Shown here one piece after another: positions 32,594 through 43,626 of a stretch of DNA of 64,000 bases. Below the pieces are notes generated by a model. That model searched no databases. It was not told where the DNA came from and saw nothing but the letters and a program-made list of their open reading frames with translations. Position numbers and translations under genes: made by a program. Origin of the DNA: Rachicladosporium sp. CCFEE 5018 (lineage: Eukaryota > Ascomycota > Dothideomycetes > Cladosporiales > Cladosporiaceae). Positions within the stretch are counted from its first letter, which is position 1, and each line of letters opens with the position of its first letter. The stretch is taken from positions 1,587,113 through 1,651,112 of the forward strand of contig KZ111144.1 of assembly GCA_002077045.2 (NCBI GenBank), given 5' to 3'.

Positions 32594-34076
32594 CTACCTC
32601 CCGTTCTCCACCCCCAACACCCCCGTCCCCTTCCCCTGCAAACTCTCACCAACCCTATCAGCAAAGCCCTTCAACCCCGCACTCGCACTACTCTGGCTCC
32701 GCTTCCTCACACTCCTCCGCAACGCCTGCTGCGCGAGCACCTCCTCGGCAGCCTCCTCGGCCAAGATCTTCCGACCGCCTGCAGTCGATGAAGAGTCGTC
32801 GAGGACTTGCTGCCGACCGCCGGCAGCTTGATAGAGCGCCTTGCCGCGAGGGATGGCGGGCTGGGTGACGGAGTGCGTTGTGCGGGGTGCGGGCTGTGGA
32901 GGAAGCGTTGGAGACGTCGGCTGTGTAGGGTGCTGTGCCTTCGCGAACGCTTTCGGTCGCTACCGAGCCAGTGATGGAGTTGCTGTAGTCTGTGTCGACT
33001 TTCTTCTGCGCTGCGAGTCGCGCGCGTTCGTAGCGAGCTGAGACATCACCACCCACCCACTTCGTGCCGAGGAAAGTGTCCCAGAACGTGAAGAACGGCT
33101 GGCTGAAGTTCGTCTTGATGCCCCAGCTTTGGTGGTGCACATCATGATAGCCTGCATTGTTGCTTGTCAGGTGCTGAAGAGGGTCCCAAGGGAAGGCATA
33201 CCCGCAGTGGTCGTCTACGGTCTTGATCGTGCTGATCGTGAAGAACCACATGCTCTGTCGTGTCGTCATGCCGGTTAGTGCGTAGCCGAGAGCTGCGCCG
33301 CAAGTGTCCAGCAGGAAGCCCTCAAATGGGTGGTTGTATAGCGCGCCGTACGCGTAGGGCACGTACAATCGGTGATGCCTCGAGTGCCAGGTCGTGTACA
33401 TCCACTTATTCATGTGCATTGCCCGGTGAAGGAAGTACTGCCAGGTATCCACGATCAGAATCGCGACTGCGAACTGTATCGCTGGGATGCCGAGATGGTA
33501 TATTGCCTTCGCGACCTGGATCTCCCACTCTGCGAAAGCCGGTGCAACGACTTCTTGTCCACGCTGCAGCACGACCTGCGTAAGCTCCGGGTAGACGCCT
33601 CCAGCTAGTGCTCCGGACAGCATTGCATTCCCACTGCTCATACTCTTTGCGTCCAGACCCACCAGGCTCAGCAGACCCGGAATGCCCCATTGCGCTCTCC
33701 TGACCCACTGCGCCCACCATGCGACGTCCCACTCTTCCCTCCCTCCCATCGCTTCCTTGTCCAGCACCGTCAACGCAATTCCCACACCTGTCTGAATAAC
33801 TTGCTGTATCACTACATCCCTCAGCACCTCCCACCGGCTGACATGGTTCCGCTTGAGCACCTCAGCCGAAGTGTGTAGTCGGTATTGTGGGAAGAGATCG
33901 AGTGTGTCAATTGCGTGAAAGAGGCCGGACATGGCCCAGTACGCTATCACTAACAGAGCAGGGCCAAGGTAGGCGTCGGATATCCATGGTAGGAGGGGCG
34001 GAAGAGGGTAAAGGGTGTATTCAGGAAGAGGCGGAAGCGCGTAGGGCGAAGTGAGGTTCGCCATTGTGTCGGCCAT
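32594..34076 (-). CDS. SUR2: Sphinganine C4-hydroxylase (SUR2-like)
   Basis: Start chosen at ATG 34076 (MADTMANL); another ATG-like start upstream would add a hydrophobic stretch. Fatty-acid-hydroxylase superfamily di-iron histidine boxes are all present: HRAMH (217-221), HSRHH (231-235) and HDVHH (311-315), with several membrane segments. It hydroxylates sphinganine to phytosphingosine in the ER. The straight frame ends in Arg-rich nonsense, whereas a 70-bp intron at 32894-32963 (GTAGCG...CCACAG, phase 0) restores a natural tail (GKALYQAAGG, AQQALRRSVRKRS, GVLGVENGR) and 470 residues. The donor is weak, so a one-base frameshift is the alternative. Confidence 0.85.
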
Positions 34077-34593
34077 GCAGTTGTAGAAGTAGAGGAACAA
34101 GTAGATTGGTATTAAGGCGCCCAAGCGGCGCTGTTTTGTAGCTGCACAACCACTCCGCGCGAATCCGAGAGCTCGCTATTGAGGTACCTTGGTGCACGCG
34201 ATCAGGAGATGAGATCGGGGTCACGTCGCTTGCAGAATTCGTGAGGCGGCGGTGTGATGTAATCGCAGTCGCGTTGATCGGAAGGAACGGATTGAGGTCA
34301 ATTATGAATATGGTATAGCAAAATGGACAGGATGAGTAGGTAGTGGTCGAGCGGGCAGAGATGATGGGGCTGCGGCTAAGATTGATCGATTCATGCACGT
34401 CAGGCTCGGCATAATGTTCCGGGTGGCAAATGGAAGCTCCATGGAAGTAGGGTCATCGAGGCAGAGGTATCTCGTGTATTGTTGTAATTGTAGTAAGGAT
34501 TTCGGACAGCGTACGTACTGCTAGATAACTGATCTCGTCTGTTTCTTATTTCTGGCGCTGGTAACCCCTTCGATCTGGTCTCAAGCCTCGACC
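34077..34593. other. Divergent upstream region of SUR2 and RING/LysM gene
   Basis: 517 bp between divergent starts, presumably both promoters. No convincing specific element. Confidence 0.4.
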
Positions 34594-34918
34594 ATGGCTT
34601 CCTCTTCGTGCGCCACCTGCGCCCAATCCTACTCCTCCCCCCTCGACCCCATCTCGGAGAAACCACTCTTCCCAGGCCGAGACCTTCTCTGTTGCGGCCG
34701 CTCAATCTGCGCCCGCTGTCTCAATCAGAACAAACGCTACGAGACCTACTGTCCATACTGCCAAATCTCTACGGAGCCCTCAGCCCTACCCCAAGGCCTC
34801 CGTGATCCGCCAGCATACTCGCCATCATCAAGTGACTGGACCGGACCTCCACCGGTGGACTCAGCGCAAGGCAGTGATGACGATGGAAAGCCGCCACCGT
34901 ACTCGGCGAACGGGGTAG
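34573..34918. repeat. 346-bp terminal overlap, left copy
   Basis: Identical to 35019-35364 at offset 446. It contains the start codon and first 108 codons of the RING/LysM gene. It is the unmerged end of contig B, not a biological repeat. Confidence 0.97.
34594..34918 (+). CDS. RING/LysM protein, first 108 codons (duplicate of 35040 gene start)
   Basis: Contig-end copy of the gene at 35040-35908, cut by the gap after codon 108. It is identical to the other copy and should not be counted as a separate gene. Confidence 0.9.
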
Positions 34919-35018
34919 NNNNNNNNNNNNNNNNNNNNNNNNNNNNNNNNNNNNNNNNNNNNNNNNNNNNNNNNNNNNNNNNNNNNNNNNNNNNNNNNNN
35001 NNNNNNNNNNNNNNNNNN
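34919..35018. other. Assembly gap of 100 N between overlapping contig ends
   Basis: The 346 bases before the gap (34573-34918) are identical to the 346 bases after it (35019-35364). The two contigs overlap and no sequence is missing; the gap is a scaffolding artefact. Confidence 0.97.
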
Positions 35019-35364
35019 ATCTGGTCTCAAGCCTCGACCATGGCTTCCTCTTCGTGCGCCACCTGCGCCCAATCCTACTCCTCCCCCCTCGACCCCATCT
35101 CGGAGAAACCACTCTTCCCAGGCCGAGACCTTCTCTGTTGCGGCCGCTCAATCTGCGCCCGCTGTCTCAATCAGAACAAACGCTACGAGACCTACTGTCC
35201 ATACTGCCAAATCTCTACGGAGCCCTCAGCCCTACCCCAAGGCCTCCGTGATCCGCCAGCATACTCGCCATCATCAAGTGACTGGACCGGACCTCCACCG
35301 GTGGACTCAGCGCAAGGCAGTGATGACGATGGAAAGCCGCCACCGTACTCGGCGAACGGGGTAG
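35019..35364. repeat. 346-bp terminal overlap, right copy
   Basis: Partner of 34573-34918. Here the sequence continues into the full-length RING/LysM gene. Confidence 0.97.
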
Positions 35365-35908
35365 GGTTTACGGGGAGCGAGAAGGCTGGTGGCGAGGTGG
35401 CAGAGGATGTATTGCATTTCGTTACGCCGGACGATACGATGTTGAGTCTTTCGCTGGCTTATGGCGTGCCGTTGAATGCGTTGCGAAAGGCGAACAACGT
35501 CTTCGCAGATCACCTACTACAGGCGCGACGAACGATTCTGGTGCCGGGCGAGTACTACAAAGGCGGCGTATCATTATCGCCACAGCCGTTGGAGGATGAA
35601 GAGGAGTTGCTGAGGAAGAGTAAAGTGCGGCGGTGGATGATGGCGTGTAAAGTCGCAGAGTGAGTCTACTATTCCTATCTAGCTGACTTTCTCGCGCTGA
35701 TGAACTGACAAGCATTGCTCCTTCGCTCAGGTATGATGTCGCCACTCTGTACCTCGAGCAAAACGAGTGGGAGCTAGAGGCGGCTGTTGAGTCGTATCGA
35801 GAAGACGAACGATGGGAGATGGAGCATCCGCTCGAGGCTCAGCAAAGGGCGAAGAAGGGCAAGTCGGCGAAGGTGAGCGGCATGAGACGATTCGTTGGGA
35901 CGACATGA
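35040..35908 (+). CDS. Intracellular LysM protein with RING-like zinc finger
   Basis: Exons 35040-35659 and 35731-35908, intron 71 bp (GTGAGT...GCTCAG), 265 residues. N-terminal cysteine pairs C6/C9, C33 or C34, C39/C42 and C53/C56 form a RING- or zinc-ribbon-like finger. A Pro/Ser-rich linker follows, then a LysM domain at about 124-168 (HFVTPDDTMLSLSLAYGVP through RRTILVPG). The C-terminal region YDVATLYLEQNEWELEAAVESY resembles a UBA-like helical bundle. No signal peptide, so unlike LysM effectors this is probably cytosolic or nuclear. Such zinc finger-LysM proteins are widespread in ascomycetes but their role is not known to me. Confidence 0.85.
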
Positions 35909-36372
35909 ACCAGTTTCGAATCGTCAAGATCACCACTTCCTCGAAGGCCCTCGAGCACCAGCTGCACGACTTGATGGAGTTACGATCAGATGAATGCATT
36001 GAAGGGAATGAATGCTGGGACTGCGAACGCTTGCTCTGCACATTCGACGTTGGCTTTCTGAGGCACATGGAGTTGGCCCGGCATAGTGGGACATGTTGCA
36101 CTGCTAGAGCGTTTGGATGCATATCATTGTACAGTATCACGGCAATCCCGTTCACCAGGCTATTGTATTTTCCGCTCATGGAAGTATAGGCTTACGATCA
36201 TGTTGTATTCGAGCTTCTTCGCTCATAGCTGTCACGTCTCGGCTCTGATTGGCTGTGACGCGGCATCTGTCGTCACTTCCACCACCTCGCAAGGTAAGAG
36301 CATGGCGTGCTCACATCTTCCAGTCCTCCGTTCCTCACCTCGAAACATGTAGCTCTTGGCACATACGCCAAG
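35909..36372. other. Intergenic region between LysM and MFS genes
   Basis: 464 bp. An open frame continues on the plus strand after the LysM stop (to about 36189) but shows no domain. Nothing else seen. Confidence 0.35.
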
Positions 36373-37872
36373 ATGGCGCATCAATCAATATGGCGGCGTG
36401 CCAAAGACGAACTCGGCCTTACCACCCTCCTCAACTCCCCCCGCGACGTCCACCTCCTGCTCCTCACGCGATGCATCCGGATGTTCGCCTACGGCTCCAG
36501 CACCCTCATCCTCGCCATATACTTCGCCGCCCTAGGCCACTCAGACACCAAGATCGGGCTCTTCATGACCCTCACCCTCGTCGGCGATGTGGCCATCAGT
36601 CTGCTCCTCACGCTCGTAGCCGATAGACTCGGTCGACGGAAGATTCTCGTCGCTGGTGGGCTGCTCATGGCGCTCTCTGGCGTCGTTTTTGCGAGTTTCT
36701 CGAATTACTGGATTCTGCTTGCCGCGGCGGTGGTAGGCGTTATCAGTCCGAGTGGGAATGAGATTGGGCCTTTTAGGGCTGTGGAGGAGAGTACGTTGGC
36801 GCATTTGACGGATGCGAAGACGAGATCGGATGTCTTTGCTTTTTATGTTGTTGTTGGGACGCTGGGTGCCGCGGCAGGGTCGCTGATGTGTGGATGGTTT
36901 ACCCAGGCTCTGATCGCGGCTGGCTGGACGGAAGTCAGCGCTTACCGGGTCATCTTCTGGGTCTACGCGATCGCAGGCTTGACCAAAGCTGGCATCACTC
37001 TGCTCCTCAGCTCTGCCTGCGAAGCGCCGAAAACAGCAGCCGAGTCCGCGAACCTGAGTGAGGAGCAACAAGCCTTCCTCCACACCCAACCCACCACTCC
37101 CACAACCTCACCACCCAAGAAGTCCACCTCACTGCTGGCACAAATCTCCCCCTCCTCTCGCCTCATCCTGCTCAAGCTCTGCGGCCTCTTCTTCTTCGAC
37201 TCCCTAGCCAGCGGCATGGTGCCCAACTCCCTCGTAGCCTTCTACATGGAGCGTAAATTCGCCCTGCCCCAGGGCAAACTTGGCACAGTCATAGCCATAG
37301 CCGGAATAATGTCGAGTATAGGCAACATCTTCGCCTCCGCAATCGCAAAACGGATCGGGCTCGTGCGGACGATGGTTTTCACGCACTTACCGAGCGCCAT
37401 ACTGCTCGCCTTAGTCCCGCTCCCGCCCTCTGTGATCGTTACGGTCATCATCCTCGTTGCCCGAGCAAGTCTGGCGTCCATGGACCAAGCGCCACGGAGT
37501 GCGTTTTTGTCAGCTGTGGTGTTGCCGAATGAGCGGACGGCGGTGATGGGGATTGTCAACACGGTTAAGACTATGAGCCAGAGCTCTGGGCCGCTTCTGA
37601 CGGGGAGTCTGGCTCAGAGCGGGAATTTCTGGATTGCGTTCGTGGTTGCGGGCACGCTGAAAGCTGGGTATGATGTCGGGATGTTGACGATGTTCGTTAG
37701 TATGAGGCTTGAGGGGGATAAGTCGAAGGGTGGTGAGGTCGAGGAGGAGCGGCACGAACTGGGAGAGGCTTCTCAAGGACACGAAGGGAGATTATCTTTC
37801 GATGATTTGTCTAGCGATGAGGATGCTGGGGACCATCGGAATCTTGCGGCGAGCAGGAAGACGAGGCCATGA
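36373..37872 (+). CDS. Major facilitator superfamily transporter
   Basis: Single exon, 499 residues from ATG 36373 (MAHQSIWRRAKDELGL); an upstream in-frame start at 36307 has no support. About twelve hydrophobic helices. The loop 2-3 motif ADRLGRRKIL is the MFS A motif, and helix 5 has VISPSGNEIGPFRAVEES. The central cytoplasmic loop is Pro/Thr-rich and the C-terminal tail is acidic. The sequence is not of the sugar-porter type. It resembles the uncharacterised ascomycete drug:H+-type carriers. Substrate unknown; location probably plasma or vacuolar membrane. Confidence 0.9.
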   Translation: MAHQSIWRRAKDELGLTTLLNSPRDVHLLLLTRCIRMFAYGSSTLILAIYFAALGHSDTKIGLFMTLTLVGDVAISLLLTLVADRLGRRKILVAGGLLMALSGVVFASFSNYWILLAAAVVGVISPSGNEIGPFRAVEESTLAHLTDAKTRSDVFAFYVVVGTLGAAAGSLMCGWFTQALIAAGWTEVSAYRVIFWVYAIAGLTKAGITLLLSSACEAPKTAAESANLSEEQQAFLHTQPTTPTTSPPKKSTSLLAQISPSSRLILLKLCGLFFFDSLASGMVPNSLVAFYMERKFALPQGKLGTVIAIAGIMSSIGNIFASAIAKRIGLVRTMVFTHLPSAILLALVPLPPSVIVTVIILVARASLASMDQAPRSAFLSAVVLPNERTAVMGIVNTVKTMSQSSGPLLTGSLAQSGNFWIAFVVAGTLKAGYDVGMLTMFVSMRLEGDKSKGGEVEEERHELGEASQGHEGRLSFDDLSSDEDAGDHRNLAASRKTRP

Positions 37873-38202
37873 GGCTAGGTAGATACATGGGAATGACTCT
37901 GATATAAATATGAATATTCCGCTTCGCTGCCAGTCGATTGTGGTCGGAGTCAGCACATCACACCTCAGACATCGTACTAGATAGGAAGACAAAGTAGGCT
38001 CGGGGTATAATAAAATGTGGTTTCGACGTAAGATGACAGTCGTAGTTCTCATGTGCTACCTGACAGGTAAACAAGACTGTATGTGCTCGTCTCGGACCTA
38101 ACAAGAAATCCGCTCCGCTACTCGATCACATTGTGATCCCTCATATACGCGGTGTCGCAGACTTTGCAGACACACAATGAAACCCATCATTAACCCGCCA
38201 AA
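37873..38202. other. Convergent 3' region between MFS and bZIP genes
   Basis: 330 bp of 3' flanks, AT-richer than its surroundings, with a candidate poly(A) signal AATAAAAT-like string near 38008-38014. Nothing else. Confidence 0.35.
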
Positions 38203-39926
38203 CTACTCCGCCTTCCCATCAAGCCGACAAGCAGCCCGATCAAGCTTCGCCAACAACACATCCAACCCACCCGCAGCCATCTCAGTCGCAGCACCACCAA
38301 AGTCCACACCCGACCCAGCCAACACCTCAACCGGGCACGGCCCAACAGGTACATCCAACACAGCAAAAGCATTCACACTCCTAAACTGATTGAAATTCAT
38401 CGCCTGAAACCCATTAAGATTCAGCTTGCTGAAATCGTTCTCTGGGATCATCGCCAGACCAACCCTCTCATTCCCACCTTGCGAAGGGCGAGGCTGCTGA
38501 GTCTGAGGTGAGAAGGGCTGTTGCTGTTGCTGAGGCTGGGATTGCGGGAGCTGCAGCTGCGAGGCGTCGAAGTTGAGGAACTCGGGCTTGATGTCTTCGT
38601 GCTGGGGCGCTGGCTGGACGAGGGGAGCTTGTTGTTGTTGCTCTGGGGCAGGCGTGGGCTGAGGAGCTTGTTGCGGTTGGGACTGCATCTGCGGCATGCC
38701 GAGGACGGAAGGGTCTTTGCTGATGTCGTTGATGAACGGCGTGAATGCTGGGTGGCGGAGGAGAGTCTCGATTAGGCCGCGGTAGCGCTCGTTCTCTTGC
38801 ATGAGTGCTGTGTTCTCGCTGCGGAGGGTTGAGGCTTCTTGGACTTTGACGGCGACTTCACCTTCGAGTTGGCCGATGTACTCTGTGATCTCGTTAGTAT
38901 GTGTGTCTGAGCAATATCATGACGGTGATGCTTACCCTTCCTCCTCGATCGGAAAGCGCGAGCAGAGACCTTATTACGCAGCTGCCTACGCTCCTTGCTC
39001 GACAGCTTCTTACCCTCATCAGAGGCGAGGAGACGTTCATCCTCGTCCATCTCCTCTTCATCCTTGCGCATGCGCGAGATGTGTGAATGATTGCCATCAG
39101 GCGAGTCACCATCATCGCCAGACGCACTGCTGTTCTGGCGCATCTGGTTGAGCAGGCGCGATATGCTCTCCTCGACGTGCGGCTCAGTGACGTGGGCAGG
39201 ACGCTTGCCACTGCTGTTGCTCTGGCTGTTGTTCTGGCTCTGCTGGGACGAGGACCCTTGACTGGAACCAGCAGCGCTGTTGGCGACTTGACGGAACTGC
39301 TGGTGCTGAGCCTGCAGCTTCTGCTGACGATGCTGCATGGCATGGGTCTGTGCCGCCTTCTCCATGGCAGCTTGCTGAGCCTGCTGGGAGTGCATGCCAG
39401 GCCACAAGCGACCGACACGGCTAGTCTCCTCCTGTCCACCAATGCTATTAGGATCAACAAATGCATCCGCCTGAGCGTCCGTAGCAGTCGGGGGGAAGAA
39501 CATAGGCGGCATAGGAGCCTGGCCAAAGTCTACGGTCATGTCGGTGTCCAAGTCGAATCCAGTGTTGTACCCACTGAACCCATCAAAGGTCATATCAATC
39601 CCAGTGTTGTAGCCGCTATCGAACATCTGTGGCTGCATAGGCAGATGCGACATACTGCCAACAGGAATGCCAACCTGCTGCCTATGCTGAGTGTAGTCAT
39701 GGCTCGGCCCACTGAACTGCTGTCGCTCATCAGACTGTCCATACGGGCTCAGCGCATTCCAGTCCTGCATCCCATTGTTATGTGGCGAGCGAGAAGACGA
39801 AGCAGTCACAGGCGACTGCTGCGTCGTGCTCTGGTTGAAGTCGAAGAAGTTGTCCATATTGAAGTCCTCGGTCTTGACGACGGGTTTGGCAGCGGTGGCC
39901 ATGGGGGCGTGTTGCGTGGCAGACAT
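38203..39926 (-). CDS. bZIP transcription factor
   Basis: Exons 38936-39926 (ATG at 39926) and 38203-38882, intron 53 bp (GTAAGC...TCACAG), 556 residues. The basic region (about 309-330) contains RNKVSARAFRSRRK with the invariant Asn318 and Arg326, and the intron falls exactly at the basic region/zipper border. Zipper positions are L336, L350, L357 and L371, so two heptads are non-Leu. Long Gln/Ser-rich activating-type stretches flank it (residues 180-270 and after 400). This fits the ascomycete group around S. pombe Zip1 / Metarhizium MBZ1; target genes cannot be inferred. A 925-bp upstream region suggests a long leader. Confidence 0.9.
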
Positions 39927-40851
39927 GTGTGGCGAAGGTTTGCGAATGCCTTGGGGTGCCTTACGGGCGGGTTTGACGATGCTTTAGGTGTGTTGTTGAT
40001 GGGTTGCGTGGTTGTCGACCCCTCAGCTGCAGGCCTCGTCTCCGGCTGACGCGGCACCAAGATTCGTGGCTCTCGTCGTTTGTGAGTAGGCGAGTTGCTC
40101 CTTCCTCGTGCGGTCAGGACTGATAACAAGTGTCGATGGGATTGTCGAGAGTCGTGGAAGGGTTGTTCTTGATGGTGGAACGATTGTGCGATGGAGATTG
40201 AGAGTGCAAGACTTGGACTGGGCGTTGAGCGACATGCTGAAACGGGTGCACTGCCCCTCGGCCAGTGACAAGCCCGTCGCCGTCACGATAAACTTGGAAA
40301 CTCTGGGCATCGACCAATCACAGCTTTTCCTCGGCCAAGTCTGGCTCCGTTCACTTCGTATCGCATTTTACCCATCGCTCCTGCCTCCGCATGCTGTTTG
40401 CTCGACAGCATTCGCTCTATCAAACACCACCCATGCTGTCATCTTCGACCTCGAAACACGATGTTGCACTCATGACAGCACCCAGCTTCCTGTCCTCCGC
40501 CAACTTATCTGACGTCTTCCAAGCAACAACCTCTGGGCGAAAGCCTTCACTTGCCGTCACAATCTTCCTCGCCCACGCCGCGGACCGACCAAGCAAAGTA
40601 AAATCTTGGCTAAACTCCGAATTCTGTTGCCTTCGCCAAAGTTGCCAAACGCTCGGGAAGTCGGATTCGCTCGTCCACGTGATCAGACACTTTCTCCCCG
40701 GCCATGATAGGCCAGCCCTGCCAACTTACTAACATACTGTCAACTCACCGCCCTGTCACTAGCGCGTTCTTTTCAAACGGCGAAGATGATTTGTCGTGTG
40801 GTGCGGCTGCTCCGGAATTAGATCATAAATTACTGCTATGGAATCATCGGA
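39927..40851. other. Upstream region of bZIP gene
   Basis: 925 bp between the bZIP start and the 3' end of the membrane-protein gene (both on the minus strand). Long leader and promoter are expected for a regulator. Short open frames on both strands are unconvincing. No TATA-like element called. Confidence 0.4.
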
Positions 40852-42981
40852 TTACCATCCCTTCTCCATCTCCGCTTCCGCCGCCCCAACACAAGCTACC
40901 CCTAGTCCTCCAACCACGCCAAGACACCACAGCACGCCTGCTGCTTCCCACCCGGTTGGCCCTTCTTCCAGTGGTGCGGCGGCGGTGAAACCTTTGTAAT
41001 ACTTCCCGCTCGTGTCTTTCCCACCTGCACCGCTCGCAGCACTCACTGCCCTGCCTCTAGACCTTGATCTCGAACCCGGCCGCCCTTTGGCAGGTGAGGT
41101 ACCGAACTTACGCGACGAGGTCCGAGTCTGGCGATCCTGCGTGAGTTTCGAAGCAGTGTATCCGCTCTCGCTATCACTTAACGTGTAAGTGTGCTTTGCC
41201 ACCCGGCCGCGGTTACGCATATCGGCTTTCTCGGTAGCCGTGGTAGGCGCCTCCATTGGCCTTGCGAACTGTGTCATGCGGTCTAGCCAGCTTGGTTCTG
41301 GCATTGCACGGCCGCTGGGCGTGCGGCGGATGGTGGGCTGTGCGGACGGAGTGGGCTGAGGACGACGACTGGTCTCGACGGCTCGACCGGTGAAGTGCTC
41401 TGTTTCCTTGAAGTGGTAGGGCCAGTCCTGCAGCCAGGGCATAAGGGTACATCGCAACATGTGCCTGGCCTCAAGCTCATGCGTGATTGCCCAGGAAGCT
41501 AGAACGACGCCGGAGAGTATCACGTCCCAGCACGTGGAGTTGATGGCTGCCGGTCTGGCTAACGCGCCAAACGTGAGGCCGGCGCCTTGACGTAAGTCTT
41601 CCAGATCAGGGGTTGACTTCCGGCTGAAGCGCCAGTTATGGTGGCCCAGCAGCCACCAGCGATTGTGGGAGCTGTAGTCTATGGTGAAGATGACGGAGAA
41701 TGTGGCGTAGAGGTGCAGAGCGAGGATTGGGACTGTGAGCCAAAAATAGAGAGTCTTGCGGATTTGCTGGGCGTAGTAAGGCTTGAGGTGGTAGGAGCCG
41801 AGGCGGGCTGGGTGAAACCACTGCGAGGCTAGTCATTGGACTGTTGTGGAAGTATAAGGATATGGAGTCATCTTACCGCTACAGCGAAGCCGAGGAAGTA
41901 AGCCGTGTACTCTGCCAGCTTGTGCACGTAGACCGAGCCTTCCCAACCCACTGCTGCGGGCAACAAGGCCGTGACGCCGATGAAAGCATAGGCTGGTACG
42001 AGCAATATCGCCGAAGTAGGTGTCCAGCGTTCGAGATTGCTGTCGCGTACAGGCGATACGAGCAGCAAGGCATAGAGCAGACTTTGCGCGCCTGCAAAGC
42101 TGAATTGCGAGGCCAGGAAGATGAAGATGAGCGGAGTGCTCCATGGTAGTGCGCGGAGGCGTGCTGGTACATTGTTAGTCTTAGCCAAACCGCGCGTCTT
42201 CATCGTGCTCACCCTGCCACCCAACGTAAGGCGCCCATGCTATTGCACCCATATGCCACTGCTGCACCCACCAGTAGTGAGCTGGGTCGCGCCACATTGT
42301 AATCCACCCATTTGCTTCTGCCTCCGTGTCGAAAGCTGACTCGACAGGAAGTTTATCATTTAGCCATCGCGAAAATGGCAGGTCTTCCTTCAGCGGGTGG
42401 TAGGGTGATGCTGGTGTGAACTCATTGACATCTACGTTCGAGTGCAGCGGTGCGTACACTCGACCAGGTTTGCTGGTAAAACGTCAGTTGTGGTGGATAA
42501 TGAGGCTACACAGATCAGCTCACCTATCGAGTATTGGCTGCGGCGTCCTATCACCCTTGGCATTCCTGTTGTTAAGATGAACATCTGGCACGCTCGTGAA
42601 CTTGGCCCCAAGCTCATGCGCTTTGTCCTGCAGGTCATGCAGCACATCATCGGGGTGTTTCCAAGCTTTCGCGGCGGCAGCCTCGGCATCGTGTACTATT
42701 GCCTCGAACTCATCGGAATGCGCTGCGTATCTCGCGGTAGTGATCGAGACAAAGCATACGGCGGCCAGGACCAGGAAGAAGATTAAGTTCCGTCTGCGTT
42801 TCCGCCCGCCACGCGCACTGAAAAGGAAGCTGATCTCCCGCGAGTAACCGACCAGATGAGCAAGGAGACTCCCGACTGCGAGTAGGCTCGCTGCGACGAG
42901 GCCCATACGGTAGGCCAGGACAAAGTAGCCGGGCTTAATTTGCGTCTCCATCTGGGTTGTCCAGGGGCGGAAGGATGCCAT
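40852..42981 (-). CDS. Multi-pass membrane protein (complete)
   Basis: Four exons: 42524-42981, 42213-42472, 41877-42163 and 40852-41820, giving 657 residues. Introns are 51, 49 and 56 bp; the last uses CGCAG rather than the nearer CTAG, because only that keeps the frame into WFHPARLGSYHLKP. N-terminal helices at about 19-43 and 65-82, a soluble segment with WRDPAHYWWVQQW, then further helices (IFIFLASQF..., ILLVPAYAFIGVTAL, YFWLTVPILALHLY) and a long basic, Ser/Arg-rich tail ending in one more hydrophobic stretch near 41000-40900. No family recognised; the layout is that of an uncharacterised ascomycete integral membrane protein. The D copy is damaged. Confidence 0.8.
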
Positions 42982-43626
42982 CTTGGCTTGCGAGACTCAG
43001 ACAGCGAGGCTTCAGTAATTCGGTGGATGAGAGGAAGTTGAGAGGGAGGAGATGTTTACAAGGAATGCTACGACCTAGTTACCATCCCTTGCTTGATACC
43101 TCACCAACGCAGAGCAGTAACAGCAGCCTAAAGCCACCATGAGACTCCCAGGCATGGCGCTAAACCTCCGTACAACGTCTCGTGCATTGTAATGAGCAAC
43201 TTTCGATGGGGCCTCATCGAAGCTCTCGCCCCATGCGAGGTCTTGACGCTGGGGTACCGTAGTCCCGTCGGCCATGTCAATGAGCTGACTACGCGAACAA
43301 TCGAGAGAGATGTCTTCAGTGTCGACGATCATCTTACATCAGAGCATATCTTCAAGCACATAACAATGAGATCGGCACAAAGATGCAATGTATGAGACGG
43401 GGATGGAAGACATTAATGTTGAAGTTGCGATATGGTCGCTCAGCAAATCGAGCCTAGCGCGTCTTGGCACACAGTCGCACGTCGACATTCGATTTATCGC
43501 ACCGCACGCCAACGTCAGGCTTTGAGATTCGCAGGTGTACACACAACAACGACTCTTCACCTCCTCAACCCACCGGCAACAGTTCGAGTACCTCATTAGG
43601 CTATTCGTCAGTCCAATACCGCAATC

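Noticed and set aside
34594..35364. A 256-residue chimeric LysM-gene product spanning the gap
   Set aside because: Created by overlapping contig ends; the real gene is 35040-35908.
36541..37089. 182-codon minus-strand frame
   Set aside because: Antisense shadow of the MFS carrier.
39087..40049. 320-codon plus-strand open frame opposite the bZIP gene
   Set aside because: It is antisense to a clear bZIP coding sequence; its Leu/Val-rich composition is the mirror of Gln/Ser-rich codons.
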